A stretch of DNA of 64,000 bases from an uncultured Ruminococcus sp. (GCA_902781565.1 CACZJT010000008.1:1-64000), one strand, 5' to 3'. Positions 18,423 to 27,663 are shown, numbered from the stretch's first letter. Notes: generated by a model not told the origin, from the letters alone. Numbers and translations: made by a program.

Positions 18423-19538
18423 TCACTCCTTCGGAAGTCTTACGGGAAGCACCAGATAGGTGTATTTATCCCCTTCGAGGGGAACTATCTTCATGGGCTG
18501 CAAGCTGCTGCCCAGCTGCAATCTCACCTTTTCGTCGTTTATAGCTTTGAGAGGTTCGAGGAAGTATCTGCACTTGAAGCCTATCTCCAGCGGATTTCCC
18601 TCGACCTTCGTTTCAAGCTCATCGTACACCTTCCCCACCGACGAGGTACGGCATTTCATGGATATCCTGTTGTCCTCGAACCTGCACCTTACGGGGCTGG
18701 GATTCTTTTCGTTCACGAGAAGCATACATCTTTCGAGGGCATTTATGAGCCTTGTACGCTCAACTACGGTCTCGGTGCTGTGAGAAGCGGGTATCGCGCT
18801 CTTATAGGGGTGGAACTCACCTTCGAGCCGACGGGAGCTTACAAGATAGTTCCCTATCTCGAAGATGATGTGCTTCTTAGCGGGGAATATCGAGCAGTTC
18901 TCCCCGTCATCGTCCGAGAGCAGTTTTGCAGCCTCATCGAGATTCTTTGCGGGAGCTATGAAGCTCACGTTCCCCTCGTACCCGATAGGCTCTCTCCTTA
19001 CCGCCAGTCTGTAGCCGTCTATAGCCGCTACCGTAATGGTCTTATTCTCTATCTCAAAAAGCTCGCCTTTGAGTATGGGCTTTATATCGAGCTGTGAAGC
19101 CGCGAATTTCGTCTGCACTATCATGCTTTTCAGCACGCTCTGGGGCATCTCTATAGGTTCGAGCGATTCCTTTTCGGGCAGTTCGGGATAATCGTCGGCC
19201 GGAAGCGCGTTCATATTATATGAAGTCGCCCCGCCTTCAATGGTTATCATCATGTTTTCGTCAAGCTCTACGGTGATGTCCCCCTCGGGCATCTTCCTTA
19301 CCATCTCCGAGAAAAGCCTTGCTCCCGCAAGGAACTTTCCCTTATCGGCGCTCTTTACCGAAACGCTCGTCCTTATCCCGAGTTCGAGGTCGTAGCCCGT
19401 CATTCTGAGCACGCCATCTTCAAGCTCGAATTTTATCCCCTCAAGAGCCGTAAAGGGCGAGCTTGCGGGTACTGCCTTTGAAACGTTCATAAGAGCTTCG
19501 GAAAGCTCGTTCCTGTCGCATACAAATCTTAACTGCAT
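18423..19538 (-). CDS. dnaN: DNA polymerase III beta clamp
   Basis: 371 residues, the ring-shaped sliding clamp that tethers DNA polymerase III. Three repeated clamp domains fit the length. The N-terminus MQLRFVCDRNELSEALM and the C-terminal hydrophobic end YLVLPVRLPKE, which lines the protein-binding pocket, are typical. AGGAG lies 11 bases before ATG 19538. It is first in the leftward run and probably transcribed from a promoter inside oriC. Confidence 0.93.
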   Translation of the reverse strand: MQLRFVCDRNELSEALMNVSKAVPASSPFTALEGIKFELEDGVLRMTGYDLELGIRTSVSVKSADKGKFLAGARLFSEMVRKMPEGDITVELDENMMITIEGGATSYNMNALPADDYPELPEKESLEPIEMPQSVLKSMIVQTKFAASQLDIKPILKGELFEIENKTITVAAIDGYRLAVRREPIGYEGNVSFIAPAKNLDEAAKLLSDDDGENCSIFPAKKHIIFEIGNYLVSSRRLEGEFHPYKSAIPASHSTETVVERTRLINALERCMLLVNEKNPSPVRCRFEDNRISMKCRTSSVGKVYDELETKVEGNPLEIGFKCRYFLEPLKAINDEKVRLQLGSSLQPMKIVPLEGDKYTYLVLPVRLPKE

Positions 19539-20006
19539 CTGAATGATCTCCTGTCGCTTTCATTCTCCGTGTATCCGTTCACGAAGCAATGCTCTGTTAT
19601 GTCTCGCTGTACGGGTATCCCCGATATTTTTTGATGTGTATATCACATAACATAACTTATTTTTTATTAGTTTTATTATACACTGTTGAAAACACCGAAA
19701 ACTTTGTTATGATATCCTTTCGGCGTTGATTTCAGGCGGTTTTATCTTCCTTATCTTTCAACATTTATCCGACACGTTTTCAACTCTTTCCAACAGTCCG
19801 CGGTATTTGCGGGAAAGCGTTTTTGAAAGTTTGAAAAAATGTTGATCGGATCTTGATAATTCCGTTGAAAACTCATGATCGTTGACAAATTCCCTGTTGA
19901 AAAACGTGGAAACGACATTCTGAGTGCCCTGTTCAGCCGATCATTCAATGCCGATCGCCAAATCACGGAATGTTGAAAACTCTGTTGAAAGTGTTGAAAA
20001 CCGCTG
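19539..20006. other. oriC: Chromosomal replication origin oriC with variant DnaA boxes
   Basis: The non-coding gap between dnaA and dnaN. Exact TTTTCAACA boxes, read on the minus strand as TGTTGAAAA on plus, lie at 19684-19692, 19895-19903, 19971-19979 and 19992-20000. One-mismatch boxes lie at 19755-19763, 19777-19785 and 19787-19795 (plus orientation), and at 19863-19871 and 19983-19991. No TTATCCACA is present. An AT-rich stretch at 19622-19680 is the likely unwinding element. A TATAAT on the minus strand (19680-19675) may be the dnaN -10. Gene orientation diverges around this gap. Confidence 0.88.
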
Positions 20007-21371
20007 TTATATCTCTTTCAGGTTCTTGATTATATCGTTGACCGTATCTTTGAGATCCGGATTCTTTTCCAGCATCTTGACTACTTCCTGATAGTGGATA
20101 GTCATGGTGGAGTGGTTCTTGTTCAGCTCGTTGCCTATCTGGGTGTATGTAAGTCCCTTTATCTCCTTGAGCAGATAAATGGTTATCTTTCTCGCCAGCG
20201 AAACGTTAGCCCTGCGGTTCTGTGAGTATATCTCCTCCGCCGTGACCTTGAACACTCCGGCTACCTCCGAAACTATGCGCTCGGTGGTGATCTCAGCAGG
20301 CTGATTCTCGATCATCACTTCCTTGATGACTCTCTGTGCCATAGAGCCCGAGGGCGCTTCGTTGGTGTATCTCGTAAGCCCCTTGATCTTGTGTACTGTC
20401 CCTTCGAGCTGACGTATGTTCGACTTTACCTTCTCGGCTATCATTCTCACGATGTTGTCGCTGAGTTTAAGGTCCAGCTCCTCCGCCTTTGATTTGACTA
20501 TAGCCATTCTCGTTTCAAAATCGGGGGGCTGTATATCCACCTGCATACCAAGCATGAAGCGGGAACGTATCCTGCTTTCGAGCTTGGTTATCTTGCTTGG
20601 CGACACGTCCGAGGTCAGGACTATCTGCTTGCCCTCGTTGTAAAGGTCGTTGAAGGTATGGAAAAATTCCTCCTGCACCGCATCCTTGTTCATGATGAAC
20701 TGTATATCGTCTATGAGCAGATAATCCGCACTGCGGTACTTGTTGTGGAACTCGTTCGTGGTACGTTCTCTTAATGCCTGAACGAAATCGTTGGTGAAAT
20801 TCTCGGTCGTGATGTAGATTATGTTCAGCTCGGGGTGCTTGTTCTCCAGCTCGTTGACTATAGCCCTCATGAGGTGGGTCTTGCCGAGCCCCGAATCGCC
20901 GTAGATGAACAGGGGGTTCATGATCTCCGTACCGCCGTCATCATCGAGCTTGTTAGCGACAGCCGTACAGCAGGCGAACGCCAGCTCGTTCGACTTGCCC
21001 TTGATGAAGTTGTCGAAGGTATACCTCGCCTTTTTTACAGTCCCCGTATCGTCAGCCGAAGCAGCCGTCTCTTCCGAGGTGATGTCGGGCAGTTCCGAGG
21101 AATCGCCGTTCTCGTCCTTTGATCTGACAAGGAGCTTCAGCTCCACGGGAAAGCCCAGAACGTTCTCAAAAGCCTCTCTGATAGCGGGAGAGTATATGTC
21201 GTTCGTAGTCTTTTTCGTGAACTCGCTTTCCGTCAGCAGGTAGGCTGTGTTGTTTTCGAGCTTGTAGGGTACCAGCGGCGCGAGCCATGTCTTATAGCCC
21301 ACCTCGCTGATAGAATCCATGTTGTACAGATATTTCAGAACGTTTCCGAATACCTCATAGAAAGAATCCAT
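20007..21371 (-). CDS. dnaA: Chromosomal replication initiator DnaA
   Basis: 454 residues. AAA+ initiator with N-terminal domain I, a variable linker (about 85-118), an ATPase domain (Walker A GDSGLGKTH near 154, Walker B LLIDDIQF) and a helix-turn-helix domain IV. The usual DNA-contact signature RDHTTVIHAH reads KNHSTMTIHY at about 418-427, with one residue missing just before it, and the basic loop RRSRSV reads RRANVS. These lie at E. coli positions Arg399, Asp433, Thr435 and His439, which contact DnaA boxes. The divergence parallels the unusual boxes in the adjacent oriC. Confidence 0.94.
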   Translation of the reverse strand: MDSFYEVFGNVLKYLYNMDSISEVGYKTWLAPLVPYKLENNTAYLLTESEFTKKTTNDIYSPAIREAFENVLGFPVELKLLVRSKDENGDSSELPDITSEETAASADDTGTVKKARYTFDNFIKGKSNELAFACCTAVANKLDDDGGTEIMNPLFIYGDSGLGKTHLMRAIVNELENKHPELNIIYITTENFTNDFVQALRERTTNEFHNKYRSADYLLIDDIQFIMNKDAVQEEFFHTFNDLYNEGKQIVLTSDVSPSKITKLESRIRSRFMLGMQVDIQPPDFETRMAIVKSKAEELDLKLSDNIVRMIAEKVKSNIRQLEGTVHKIKGLTRYTNEAPSGSMAQRVIKEVMIENQPAEITTERIVSEVAGVFKVTAEEIYSQNRRANVSLARKITIYLLKEIKGLTYTQIGNELNKNHSTMTIHYQEVVKMLEKNPDLKDTVNDIIKNLKEI

Positions 21372-21434
21372 TTAACTTCATTCCATCCCTTCACTTTTTG
21401 TCATCTTAGTTTTTACGATATGTTTCCATTTTAT

Positions 21435-21463
21435 ATTATACCATATAATTATATAAATTTCAA
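21435..21463 (-). promoter_or_regulatory. dnaA promoter
   Basis: Minus-strand TTGAAA (21463-21458), 17 bases, TATAAT (21440-21435), about 65 bases upstream of the dnaA ATG. No TTTTCAACA box is seen in this gap (21372-21577), which is otherwise plain AT-rich sequence. Confidence 0.75.
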
Positions 21464-21577
21464 GTACCGTACATTAAATAATAGTGTAGAATTTAAGGTC
21501 GATTTTTTGTGCGGCGGTGTGTATTTTGACGCTGACCCGCATAGTGATCGTCATTTGTAAAAAAATTGTAAACAAGG

Positions 21578-21607
21578 TTGACAAGATGACGGTATCTATT
21601 GTATAAT
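21578..21607 (+). promoter_or_regulatory. rpmH operon promoter
   Basis: Consensus TTGACA (21578-21583), 18-base spacer, TATAAT (21602-21607); strong, as expected for a ribosomal protein gene. The 5' leader to rpmH is about 135 bases. Confidence 0.85.
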
Positions 21608-21748
21608 AGATAGGTGCAATGGTTTTTTGTCTGTATTTTTGGACGGACAAAAACAAACGTGCATTGCACACGGATATGCTTATCATGTTGCCGCGGATAT
21701 CCCGCGGTCGGATAGATGAGACAGTATGGATAAGGAGGAAATTTCAAC

Positions 21749-21889
21749 ATGGCAATGAAGAGAACTTACCAGCCCAAGAAGGCTACCAGGAAAAAGGTAC
21801 ACGGCTTTATGAAGAGAATGTCCACCAAGAACGGAAGAAAGGTTCTTGCAAGAAGAAGAGCCAAGGGCAGAGCAAGACTTTCTTACTGA
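21749..21889 (+). CDS. rpmH: 50S ribosomal protein L34
   Basis: 46 residues, [20 protein letters not shown] then [20 protein letters not shown]. The small basic protein of the large ribosomal subunit. The family is usually 44 residues starting MKRTYQP; here two extra residues (Met-Ala) precede that. AAGGAGG at 21732-21738 lies ten bases before ATG 21749 and favours the longer form. It precedes rnpA as in nearly all bacteria. Confidence 0.96.
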   Translation: MAMKRTYQPKKATRKKVHGFMKRMSTKNGRKVLARRRAKGRARLSY

Positions 21890-21904
21890 TCGCTGCAAAT
21901 CGCT

Positions 21905-21956
21905 GACCATATGCCGGAGCGGAAAAGTGTATCTCCGGTATACGGTCGCTCTTTTT
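21905..21956 (+). terminator. Terminator or attenuator between rpmH and rnpA
   Basis: GACCATATGCCGG (21905-21917) pairs with CCGGTATACGGTC (21935-21947) through G-U pairs, followed by CTTTTTG. It lies inside an operon, so partial termination after the highly expressed rpmH is likely. Confidence 0.7.
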
Positions 21957-22001
21957 GTATGCAAAGACTTTTTTTGAGAGATTTGAAAGATCGGGTGTGC
22001 T

Positions 22002-22418
22002 ATGCTCTATTCCGAAGCGCTGAAGGACAATAAGGCATTCAACAGGGCTTTCCGAAAGGGAAGGTTCTGCGCCTGTGCTTTTGTTACGGCATATTACCTC
22101 CCGAACGAGCTCGATGTGAACAGGGTAGGTATCAGCGTTTCAAAGAAGACAGGCAACGCCGTCTGCCGCAACAGGGCAAAGCGCATAATACGCGCGGCTT
22201 ACAGGTTAAACGAGCAGAGCTTTCCTAAGGGGCTGGACATAGTGTTCGCGGTGCGCCCCGCCATAAACGGGCTCAAAACGCAGGATATCGAGCATTTCCT
22301 GACGGGCAGGCTGCATAAGGATATGCAGTCGGCGTTCGACGAGAAGGGCGTATTTCTGGGAAGAAAGCACAAGCCCGTCAAGAGCGGGGATACGGACGAG
22401 GGTGCGGCTGAGGTTTGA
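22002..22418 (+). CDS. rnpA: Ribonuclease P protein component
   Basis: 138 residues. The basic cofactor of RNase P that helps the catalytic RNA cut tRNA 5' leaders. The family signature NAVCRNRAKRIIRAAYR (about 52-68) is intact, as is the N-terminal FRKGR. A longer than usual C-terminal tail (about 112-138) carries mixed charge. It overlaps nothing and is followed 20 bases later by yidD. Confidence 0.94.
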   Translation: MLYSEALKDNKAFNRAFRKGRFCACAFVTAYYLPNELDVNRVGISVSKKTGNAVCRNRAKRIIRAAYRLNEQSFPKGLDIVFAVRPAINGLKTQDIEHFLTGRLHKDMQSAFDEKGVFLGRKHKPVKSGDTDEGAAEV

Positions 22419-22438
22419 GGTTCTGAGGGTCAAAGGTG

Positions 22439-22753
22439 ATGAAAATGCCGGCTCCGATCAAAAGGGCGGCGAAAGCCGTTTCAAAGGCAGTCGGATATTT
22501 TTTTATCCTGCCGATCATGTTTTACAGAAAATTCATAAGCCCCATGTTCCCCGCAAGGTGTAAGTATTATCCGTCCTGCTCGGCTTACGCGGTGGAGGCA
22601 TACAAAAAACACGGCGTATTTAAGGGTACGCTGCTTTCCGCATGGCGGCTGCTTCGGTGCAACCCCTGGAGTTACGGCGGCGTGGACTACGTTCCCGATA
22701 AGCTCACGAGGATATATTTCGTGCCGAAGAACCTGCGGAAAAATGACGGCTGA
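22439..22753 (+). CDS. yidD: Membrane protein insertion efficiency factor YidD
   Basis: 104 residues. A small membrane-associated protein that assists YidC-dependent insertion. The core is conserved: FYRKFISP, then CKYYPSCSAYAVEAYKKHG and RCNPWSYGGVD. ATG 22439 has GAGGG nine bases upstream; GTG 22436 and ATG 22445 are alternatives. Its place between rnpA and yidC is canonical. Confidence 0.93.
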   Translation: MKMPAPIKRAAKAVSKAVGYFFILPIMFYRKFISPMFPARCKYYPSCSAYAVEAYKKHGVFKGTLLSAWRLLRCNPWSYGGVDYVPDKLTRIYFVPKNLRKNDG

Positions 22754-22840
22754 CGTCATATCATAAGGAAAAGTAAAAGAAAAAATGTCCCGATGAATGG
22801 GACGGCGTAAATGCGCTATAGAGGGAAAGGAAAATAGAAT

Positions 22841-24196
22841 ATGGGTGGTATACTGGCTGCACCTTTCGGCTGGCTGATGAAGGGCTGCTACCTTCTGGTC
22901 AACAACTACGGTATAGCTCTGCTCATTTTTACGGTGATAACAAGGCTCATAACCCTGCCGCTCAACATCAAGCAGCAGCGCAGCACCGCAAGAATGTCCA
23001 TGATACAGCCGGAGATAGAGAAGCTAAAGCAGAAGTACGGAAAGAATCAGGAAAAGCTCAACGAGGAGACCATGCGTCTTTACTCGGAGTACAATATAAA
23101 CCCTATGGCGAGCTGTCTGCCAGCTCTTATCCCTATCATACTGCTTTATGCGATGATACCCGTTGTGTATAAGCCTCTTACCTATATCACGGGCGCGGAT
23201 AAGAATAACATAGACGCCGACTCGAAGTTCATTCAGTCCGCATATGTTATCAGCACCGAGGTCGATACGGGCGACCAGACCTTAGCAAAACTGCTCGAAG
23301 GCATTTCCGTCGAGGAACGCCCCGCCAAGATCGAGGAGATCATAAAGTCCGACGAGAACAAGTACAAGAACTCCGCGAAGCTCCTCACCACGCTCACAGC
23401 CGAGGAGAAAGACCGCGTCATGAAGGCGCTCTCCGAGAGCGAGGGATTCGATACCTTCCTCTCGAACGAGACTTACTTCACGAAGAATATAATGCAGAAC
23501 CACTACGGTCCCGAGGTGCTGTTCTTTAACTTCTACAACAAAGAGGACGGAAGATACTTAGACCTTCTGCACGATGATGTTCAGCAGGAGATAATGGACT
23601 TCAACTACACCGCATTCGGGCTCGATCTCGGCAAGATACCCACCAAGTCTGACGCTACGGTGATGATACCGATAATCTCCTGCGTGCTGCAGCTCGTCAC
23701 CACTATCATTTCTCAGGTCTTCCAGAAGAAGAACAACCCCGCATTCAAGATGCAGACCTCTATGCTGGTGATGTTCCTGCTCATGCCGCTGTTCTCGCTG
23801 TGGATAGGCTTTAAGTTCCCGTGTGCGCTGGGTGTGTACTGGATATATTCCTCCGCATTCGCGGTGGTACAGGTCGTGTTCCTGAATATGTTCTACAGCC
23901 CCGCCAAGATACAGGAGCTTGCCGCAAAGGACGCGGAGAAGGCTAAAGAGAGAAGAAAGAAAAAGGGTCCTTCCTTCATGGAAAGGGCTATAGAGGTCAG
24001 AAACGAACAGGGTCCCAATGCTCCGAGCATTAAAGACGCAAAGAGCAGATACGATGACGATGAAGACGATGACGACGGCTCCGACGGGGACAAGAAGCTG
24101 ACGAAGGCTCAGCAGAAGGAGCTTAACAGAAAGAAACTAAACGAAGCAAGAAAAAGATACGCCGAGAAGTACGGCGATGAGTACACGGAAGAATAA
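22841..24196 (+). CDS. yidC: Membrane protein insertase YidC/Oxa1 family
   Basis: 451 residues. It inserts and folds membrane proteins alone or with Sec. There are five membrane segments, the cytoplasmic coiled-coil loop after the first (about 50-85, with the positively charged TRLITLPLNIKQQ ahead of it), and a large hydrophilic insertion between segments two and three (about 110-265). No signal peptide lipobox is seen at the N-terminus, unlike B. subtilis SpoIIIJ. The C-terminal tail is long, charged and basic (about 365-451). AAAGG precedes ATG 22841. Confidence 0.94.
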   Translation: MGGILAAPFGWLMKGCYLLVNNYGIALLIFTVITRLITLPLNIKQQRSTARMSMIQPEIEKLKQKYGKNQEKLNEETMRLYSEYNINPMASCLPALIPIILLYAMIPVVYKPLTYITGADKNNIDADSKFIQSAYVISTEVDTGDQTLAKLLEGISVEERPAKIEEIIKSDENKYKNSAKLLTTLTAEEKDRVMKALSESEGFDTFLSNETYFTKNIMQNHYGPEVLFFNFYNKEDGRYLDLLHDDVQQEIMDFNYTAFGLDLGKIPTKSDATVMIPIISCVLQLVTTIISQVFQKKNNPAFKMQTSMLVMFLLMPLFSLWIGFKFPCALGVYWIYSSAFAVVQVVFLNMFYSPAKIQELAAKDAEKAKERRKKKGPSFMERAIEVRNEQGPNAPSIKDAKSRYDDDEDDDDGSDGDKKLTKAQQKELNRKKLNEARKRYAEKYGDEYTEE

Positions 24197-24247
24197 GTCA
24201 TCGTGTGCGGTATATAAGAGATACCGCGCGGAAAGGAATGAGATACG

Positions 24248-25234
24248 ATGAAAGAGATATTTACCGCTCCAACTTTGGAAGAAGCCAAGGCTAAGGCTGT
24301 AGAGAGTTTCGGAGTAAGCGAGGATAAGATAACGTTCAAGATGCTCGAAGAAGTTAAAAAGGGTCTTTTCAGAAAGCCCAGCGTTAAGATAGAGGCGGAG
24401 TATGACTACCCCGCTCCCGTGGCTTCCGATGACGCGGACGTTCCTCCGATAAAGGTCATGGTAACTGAGGAGGACAGAAAGGCTGACAGAGCCGAAAAGC
24501 CTGCCGAGCCCGCTCCCGTAAAGGCAGAGCCCGTACCCGTGCCCGCAGCCGAGGAAGCCGCGGAAACGGCAGAAGAGCCCGCACAGGCAGCTCCCGAGGT
24601 GCCTTCCGATGAAAAGACGCAGACTGCCGTTGATTACATCGTGAGCGTGCTTGAAGCTATGGGACTTGAAAATATCTCCGCTGTTCCCACCGCTGCCGAG
24701 GGCGGCATAGTGATCGAGCTTAACGCAGACGGTCTGGGTGAGCTTATAGGCAAGAAGGGTGAGCTGCTTGATGCTTTACAGTATCTCTCTTCCCTCGTGT
24801 GCAATAAGATAGACAGAGAGTATTTCAGGATAACTACCGACAGCTGCGGCTTCAGAGCACGCAGAAAGGCACAGCTCGAAAGGCTTGCCCGTAAGATAGC
24901 GAACAACGTCAAGAAGAGCGGCAGAACTCATTCCTTAGAGCCTATGAACCCCTACGAAAGACGCATAATCCATGCGGCTGTATCCGAGGTCGAGGGCGTT
25001 ACCTCCAAGTCGGTCGGCGAGGAGCCTTACAGAAAGGTAGTCATCAGCTCCACCGAGAAGCGTTCGGGCGGCTACAGAGGAAAGGGCGGCAGACGCGGCG
25101 GCGGCAGATGTCATTCCGCTCCCCGCAAGCCCCACTACGATATCACCACGAGCTTTGAGAAGAACTACAAGAAGCCCAAGCCCGAGGACGATATGGATCT
25201 CGGTTCGGGAGTATACGGAAAGATAGAATTCTGA
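24248..25234 (+). CDS. khpB: KH/R3H RNA-binding protein Jag (KhpB)
   Basis: 328 residues. An N-terminal Jag_N domain (about 1-52), an Ala/Pro/Glu-rich linker (53-125), a type II KH domain with the GKKG loop (about 160-205) and an R3H domain (R...H) near 208-275. A Gly/Arg-rich tail (RGKGGRRGGGR) adds further RNA affinity. In streptococci KhpB partners KhpA in post-transcriptional control of cell division. It ends the rpmH operon; mnmE, which usually follows, is instead found about 25 kb downstream. Confidence 0.92.
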   Translation: MKEIFTAPTLEEAKAKAVESFGVSEDKITFKMLEEVKKGLFRKPSVKIEAEYDYPAPVASDDADVPPIKVMVTEEDRKADRAEKPAEPAPVKAEPVPVPAAEEAAETAEEPAQAAPEVPSDEKTQTAVDYIVSVLEAMGLENISAVPTAAEGGIVIELNADGLGELIGKKGELLDALQYLSSLVCNKIDREYFRITTDSCGFRARRKAQLERLARKIANNVKKSGRTHSLEPMNPYERRIIHAAVSEVEGVTSKSVGEEPYRKVVISSTEKRSGGYRGKGGRRGGGRCHSAPRKPHYDITTSFEKNYKKPKPEDDMDLGSGVYGKIEF

Positions 25235-25241
25235 TAACAAG

Positions 25242-25268
25242 AGCCACAGTGAAAGCTGTGGCTTTTAT
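25242..25268 (+). terminator. Terminator of the rpmH-khpB operon
   Basis: AGCCACAG / CTGTGGCT perfect stem with TTTTATTT after it. Confidence 0.85.
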
Positions 25269-25306
25269 TTGCTAAGACTTTAATTTACTTTATTAGTATA
25301 ATAAAG

Positions 25307-25335
25307 TTGAAATATTAACAAATAAATGCTATAAT
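25307..25335 (+). promoter_or_regulatory. Promoter of the EAL-domain gene
   Basis: TTGAAA (25307-25312), 17 bases, TATAAT (25330-25335). Confidence 0.75.
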
Positions 25336-25378
25336 ATTCGTGTATGACTTATTTCTGTAGAGAGGGGGTGGTTCGGGT

Positions 25379-27319
25379 TTGATATCATTCGGTGAAAGCA
25401 GTATACATTTCGCCTTCGATCTTTCGGCGATACTTGTATGCTTTATCGTGCTGCTGTTCTCTATCATCTATCAGCGCACCGAAAAGACGCAGAACAAGGT
25501 GTTCCTCGTACTGGTATTCGTAATAATGGTCAACTCAGTATGCGAGCTTGTGACGAATTACCTACAGCCTATCTGCGGCAGATCGCGGTTTTTGTTCAGC
25601 CTGATGGATTACTCACGGCTCTTGTACTTCATCATTCACGCGGCGCTCTGTCCCGTGTTCTTCTATTACGTGACCTGCGTCTGCGGGGCGATGTCAAAGC
25701 TGAACTTCCGACATAACCTGTTCTACGCCATGACCTTCGTCATCACCGAAACAGCGGTCATTCTTAACCCGATCACACACTGGGTATATCACTTCGACGA
25801 AAAGGGCGAATACTGCCGCGACTTCGCCATATACGCTATCTACATAGCCGCCGCGTTCTACTTCTTTATGGCTGTACTTCGGCTGCTCTTCTCGTGGCAG
25901 GCGCTCACCGCCCGCCGCAGGATAGCGCTCATCTACTTCATGATGATAGTCGTGCTGGGCGTGTTCGTACAGCTTATCTGGATAGACTTGAAGGTGGAGC
26001 TTCTCGCGGAATCCTTCGGACTTCTCGGAATAATGCTCTCGGTCGAGAACGAGGACGACAGGGTAGACCCGAACACGGGCGTCTATAACCGCAGGGCATT
26101 CGAGAACGACCTCAATACCTGCTTCATAAACAAGACCGTTCTGCACCTGCTCTGTATCAAGATAACTAACGCCGATATCACCGAGCGGGTCGGCAGCGGC
26201 AATGCTTATTCGGTGCTGAATACCACGATCTCGGGAAAGCTGATGGAGCTTTTCCCGCGCTACTGCATTTACAAGACTTCCGCCGATACCTTTGTTCTGA
26301 CCGTTTTTGATAAGACCGATGATGAGCTCAAGCACATTTCAGAGCGCATAAGCGACCGCTTTGAGAAGCCCTGGCAGGTGGGGGATAACGAGGTCATGCT
26401 GAACGCCGTGGTCATGTCCGCGAACGTTCCGCTACGTATCGGCAGCACCTCGGACGCGCTCTACATGGCTGACAGCCCCGTTCCCGCAAATAACGAAAAG
26501 AAGATACTGGTCGATTCCGACCTTGACTACCTGCTCCGTCTTTCAGCCGTCGAGAAGGCTATCAAGCGGGGCTTCGAGGAAAAGACCTTCGAGGTCTACT
26601 ACCAGCCCACCTACTGTCTTGACGAGGGCTATCCCCTGCACGGCGCGGAAGCGCTCATACGCCTGCACGATACGGTCATAGGGCACGTCTACCCGGGCGA
26701 GTTTATCCCGATAGTCGAGAAAATGGGGCTTATAGACGAGCTGGACGATCATGTTCTCCGCGAGGTATGTGCATTCCTTGAAACGGGTATCCCCGCCGAG
26801 TGCGGCATGGAGTGCATAAACGTGAATCTCTCGGTATTGCAGTGTATACGTCCGGGATTTGTGGAGCGGATGATCGACATCGTGAGCGGTTTCAACATCA
26901 AAAAGAGCATGATAAACTTCGAGATAACGGAGTCCGTTGCCGCGAACGATTACAGGGTCTTGAGCAAAACGATGAACGCACTTAAACGCGAAGGCTTTCT
27001 GTTCTCTATGGACGATTACGGAACGGGCTACTCGAATATGCAGTCGATATTCTCGCTTGATTTCGACATCATCAAGATAGACAAGAGCATTTTGTGGAGC
27101 GCCGAGAAAGGCGAGCTGGGCAGGATAATACTTGAAAACAGCGTCCGCATGATAAGGCAGATGGATCGCCGCATATTGGTGGAGGGCGTTGAGACTTCGG
27201 GGCAGATCGAGCTGTTACGCGCTCTCGGGGTCGATTATTTGCAGGGATATTATTTCTCCCGACCGATACCCAAAAAGGATTTTATAGAGCTTATAAAGAA
27301 CAAAGCAAATAAAGCATAA
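25379..27319 (+). CDS. Membrane EAL phosphodiesterase with degenerate GGDEF domain
   Basis: 646 residues. Seven predicted membrane helices (about 10-225) form a 7TM-type sensor. A GGDEF-like domain follows (about 230-375) in which the signature is SADTF, so cyclase activity is unlikely. The C-terminal EAL domain (about 385-640) has the metal and catalytic residues: Glu in GAEALIRL, Asn in NVNLS, Glu in FEITES, the Asp pair in SMDDYGTGY, Lys in IIKIDK and Glu in VEGVET. It should hydrolyse cyclic-di-GMP to pGpG. TTG 25379 follows AGAGGGGG by ten bases. It is monocistronic with its own promoter and terminator. Confidence 0.88.
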   Translation: MISFGESSIHFAFDLSAILVCFIVLLFSIIYQRTEKTQNKVFLVLVFVIMVNSVCELVTNYLQPICGRSRFLFSLMDYSRLLYFIIHAALCPVFFYYVTCVCGAMSKLNFRHNLFYAMTFVITETAVILNPITHWVYHFDEKGEYCRDFAIYAIYIAAAFYFFMAVLRLLFSWQALTARRRIALIYFMMIVVLGVFVQLIWIDLKVELLAESFGLLGIMLSVENEDDRVDPNTGVYNRRAFENDLNTCFINKTVLHLLCIKITNADITERVGSGNAYSVLNTTISGKLMELFPRYCIYKTSADTFVLTVFDKTDDELKHISERISDRFEKPWQVGDNEVMLNAVVMSANVPLRIGSTSDALYMADSPVPANNEKKILVDSDLDYLLRLSAVEKAIKRGFEEKTFEVYYQPTYCLDEGYPLHGAEALIRLHDTVIGHVYPGEFIPIVEKMGLIDELDDHVLREVCAFLETGIPAECGMECINVNLSVLQCIRPGFVERMIDIVSGFNIKKSMINFEITESVAANDYRVLSKTMNALKREGFLFSMDDYGTGYSNMQSIFSLDFDIIKIDKSILWSAEKGELGRIILENSVRMIRQMDRRILVEGVETSGQIELLRALGVDYLQGYYFSRPIPKKDFIELIKNKANKA

Positions 27320-27322
27320 AAG

Positions 27323-27349
27323 ACCCCCGAGCAAGTGTTCGGGGGTTTA
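27323..27349 (+). terminator. Terminator after the EAL gene
   Basis: ACCCCCGA / TCGGGGGT stem followed by TTTAAT. Confidence 0.75.
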
Positions 27350-27663
27350 ATCTGTGCTTTTTTGGACAGGAGTTTGCCTGCCTTGCGGCAGGTTTGGGGT
27401 CGTGCAATAATCGCTAGTCTGAACTTCGTTCAGACCCTCTTTCTGCACAATTAAATCGGCGATACGTGCGGTTCACGTTACGTTGTGCCGGGCTGTTGCT
27501 TTGTCGCACCTTCGGTGCGATTGGAGGCTCTGCCTCCAAACCTCCGCCGGGGGGACCCTTTTGAAAAAGGGTCTCCCCCGGACCCTCCCCTAAAACTTTT
27601 GGTCGCTTCGCGTTCGTTATACTAACCTTTTAGGGATTAGTATTAGGTACGATATGTGCTTTT
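27350..27663. repeat. Intergenic repeat element with hairpin chain
   Basis: No gene is seen. Bases 27376-27465 are the reverse complement of the unit at 235-306, sharing the ends GCCTGCCTTGCGGCAGGTTT and AATTAAATCGGCGATAC but with a different core. A chain of perfect hairpins follows: 27504-27520 (TCGCACC / GGTGCGA), 27521-27539 (TTGGAGG / CCTCCAA) and 27547-27581 (CCGGGGGGA arm, AAAGGG loop stem). This is the same architecture as bases 1-85 and 31854-31921. Confidence 0.65.
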
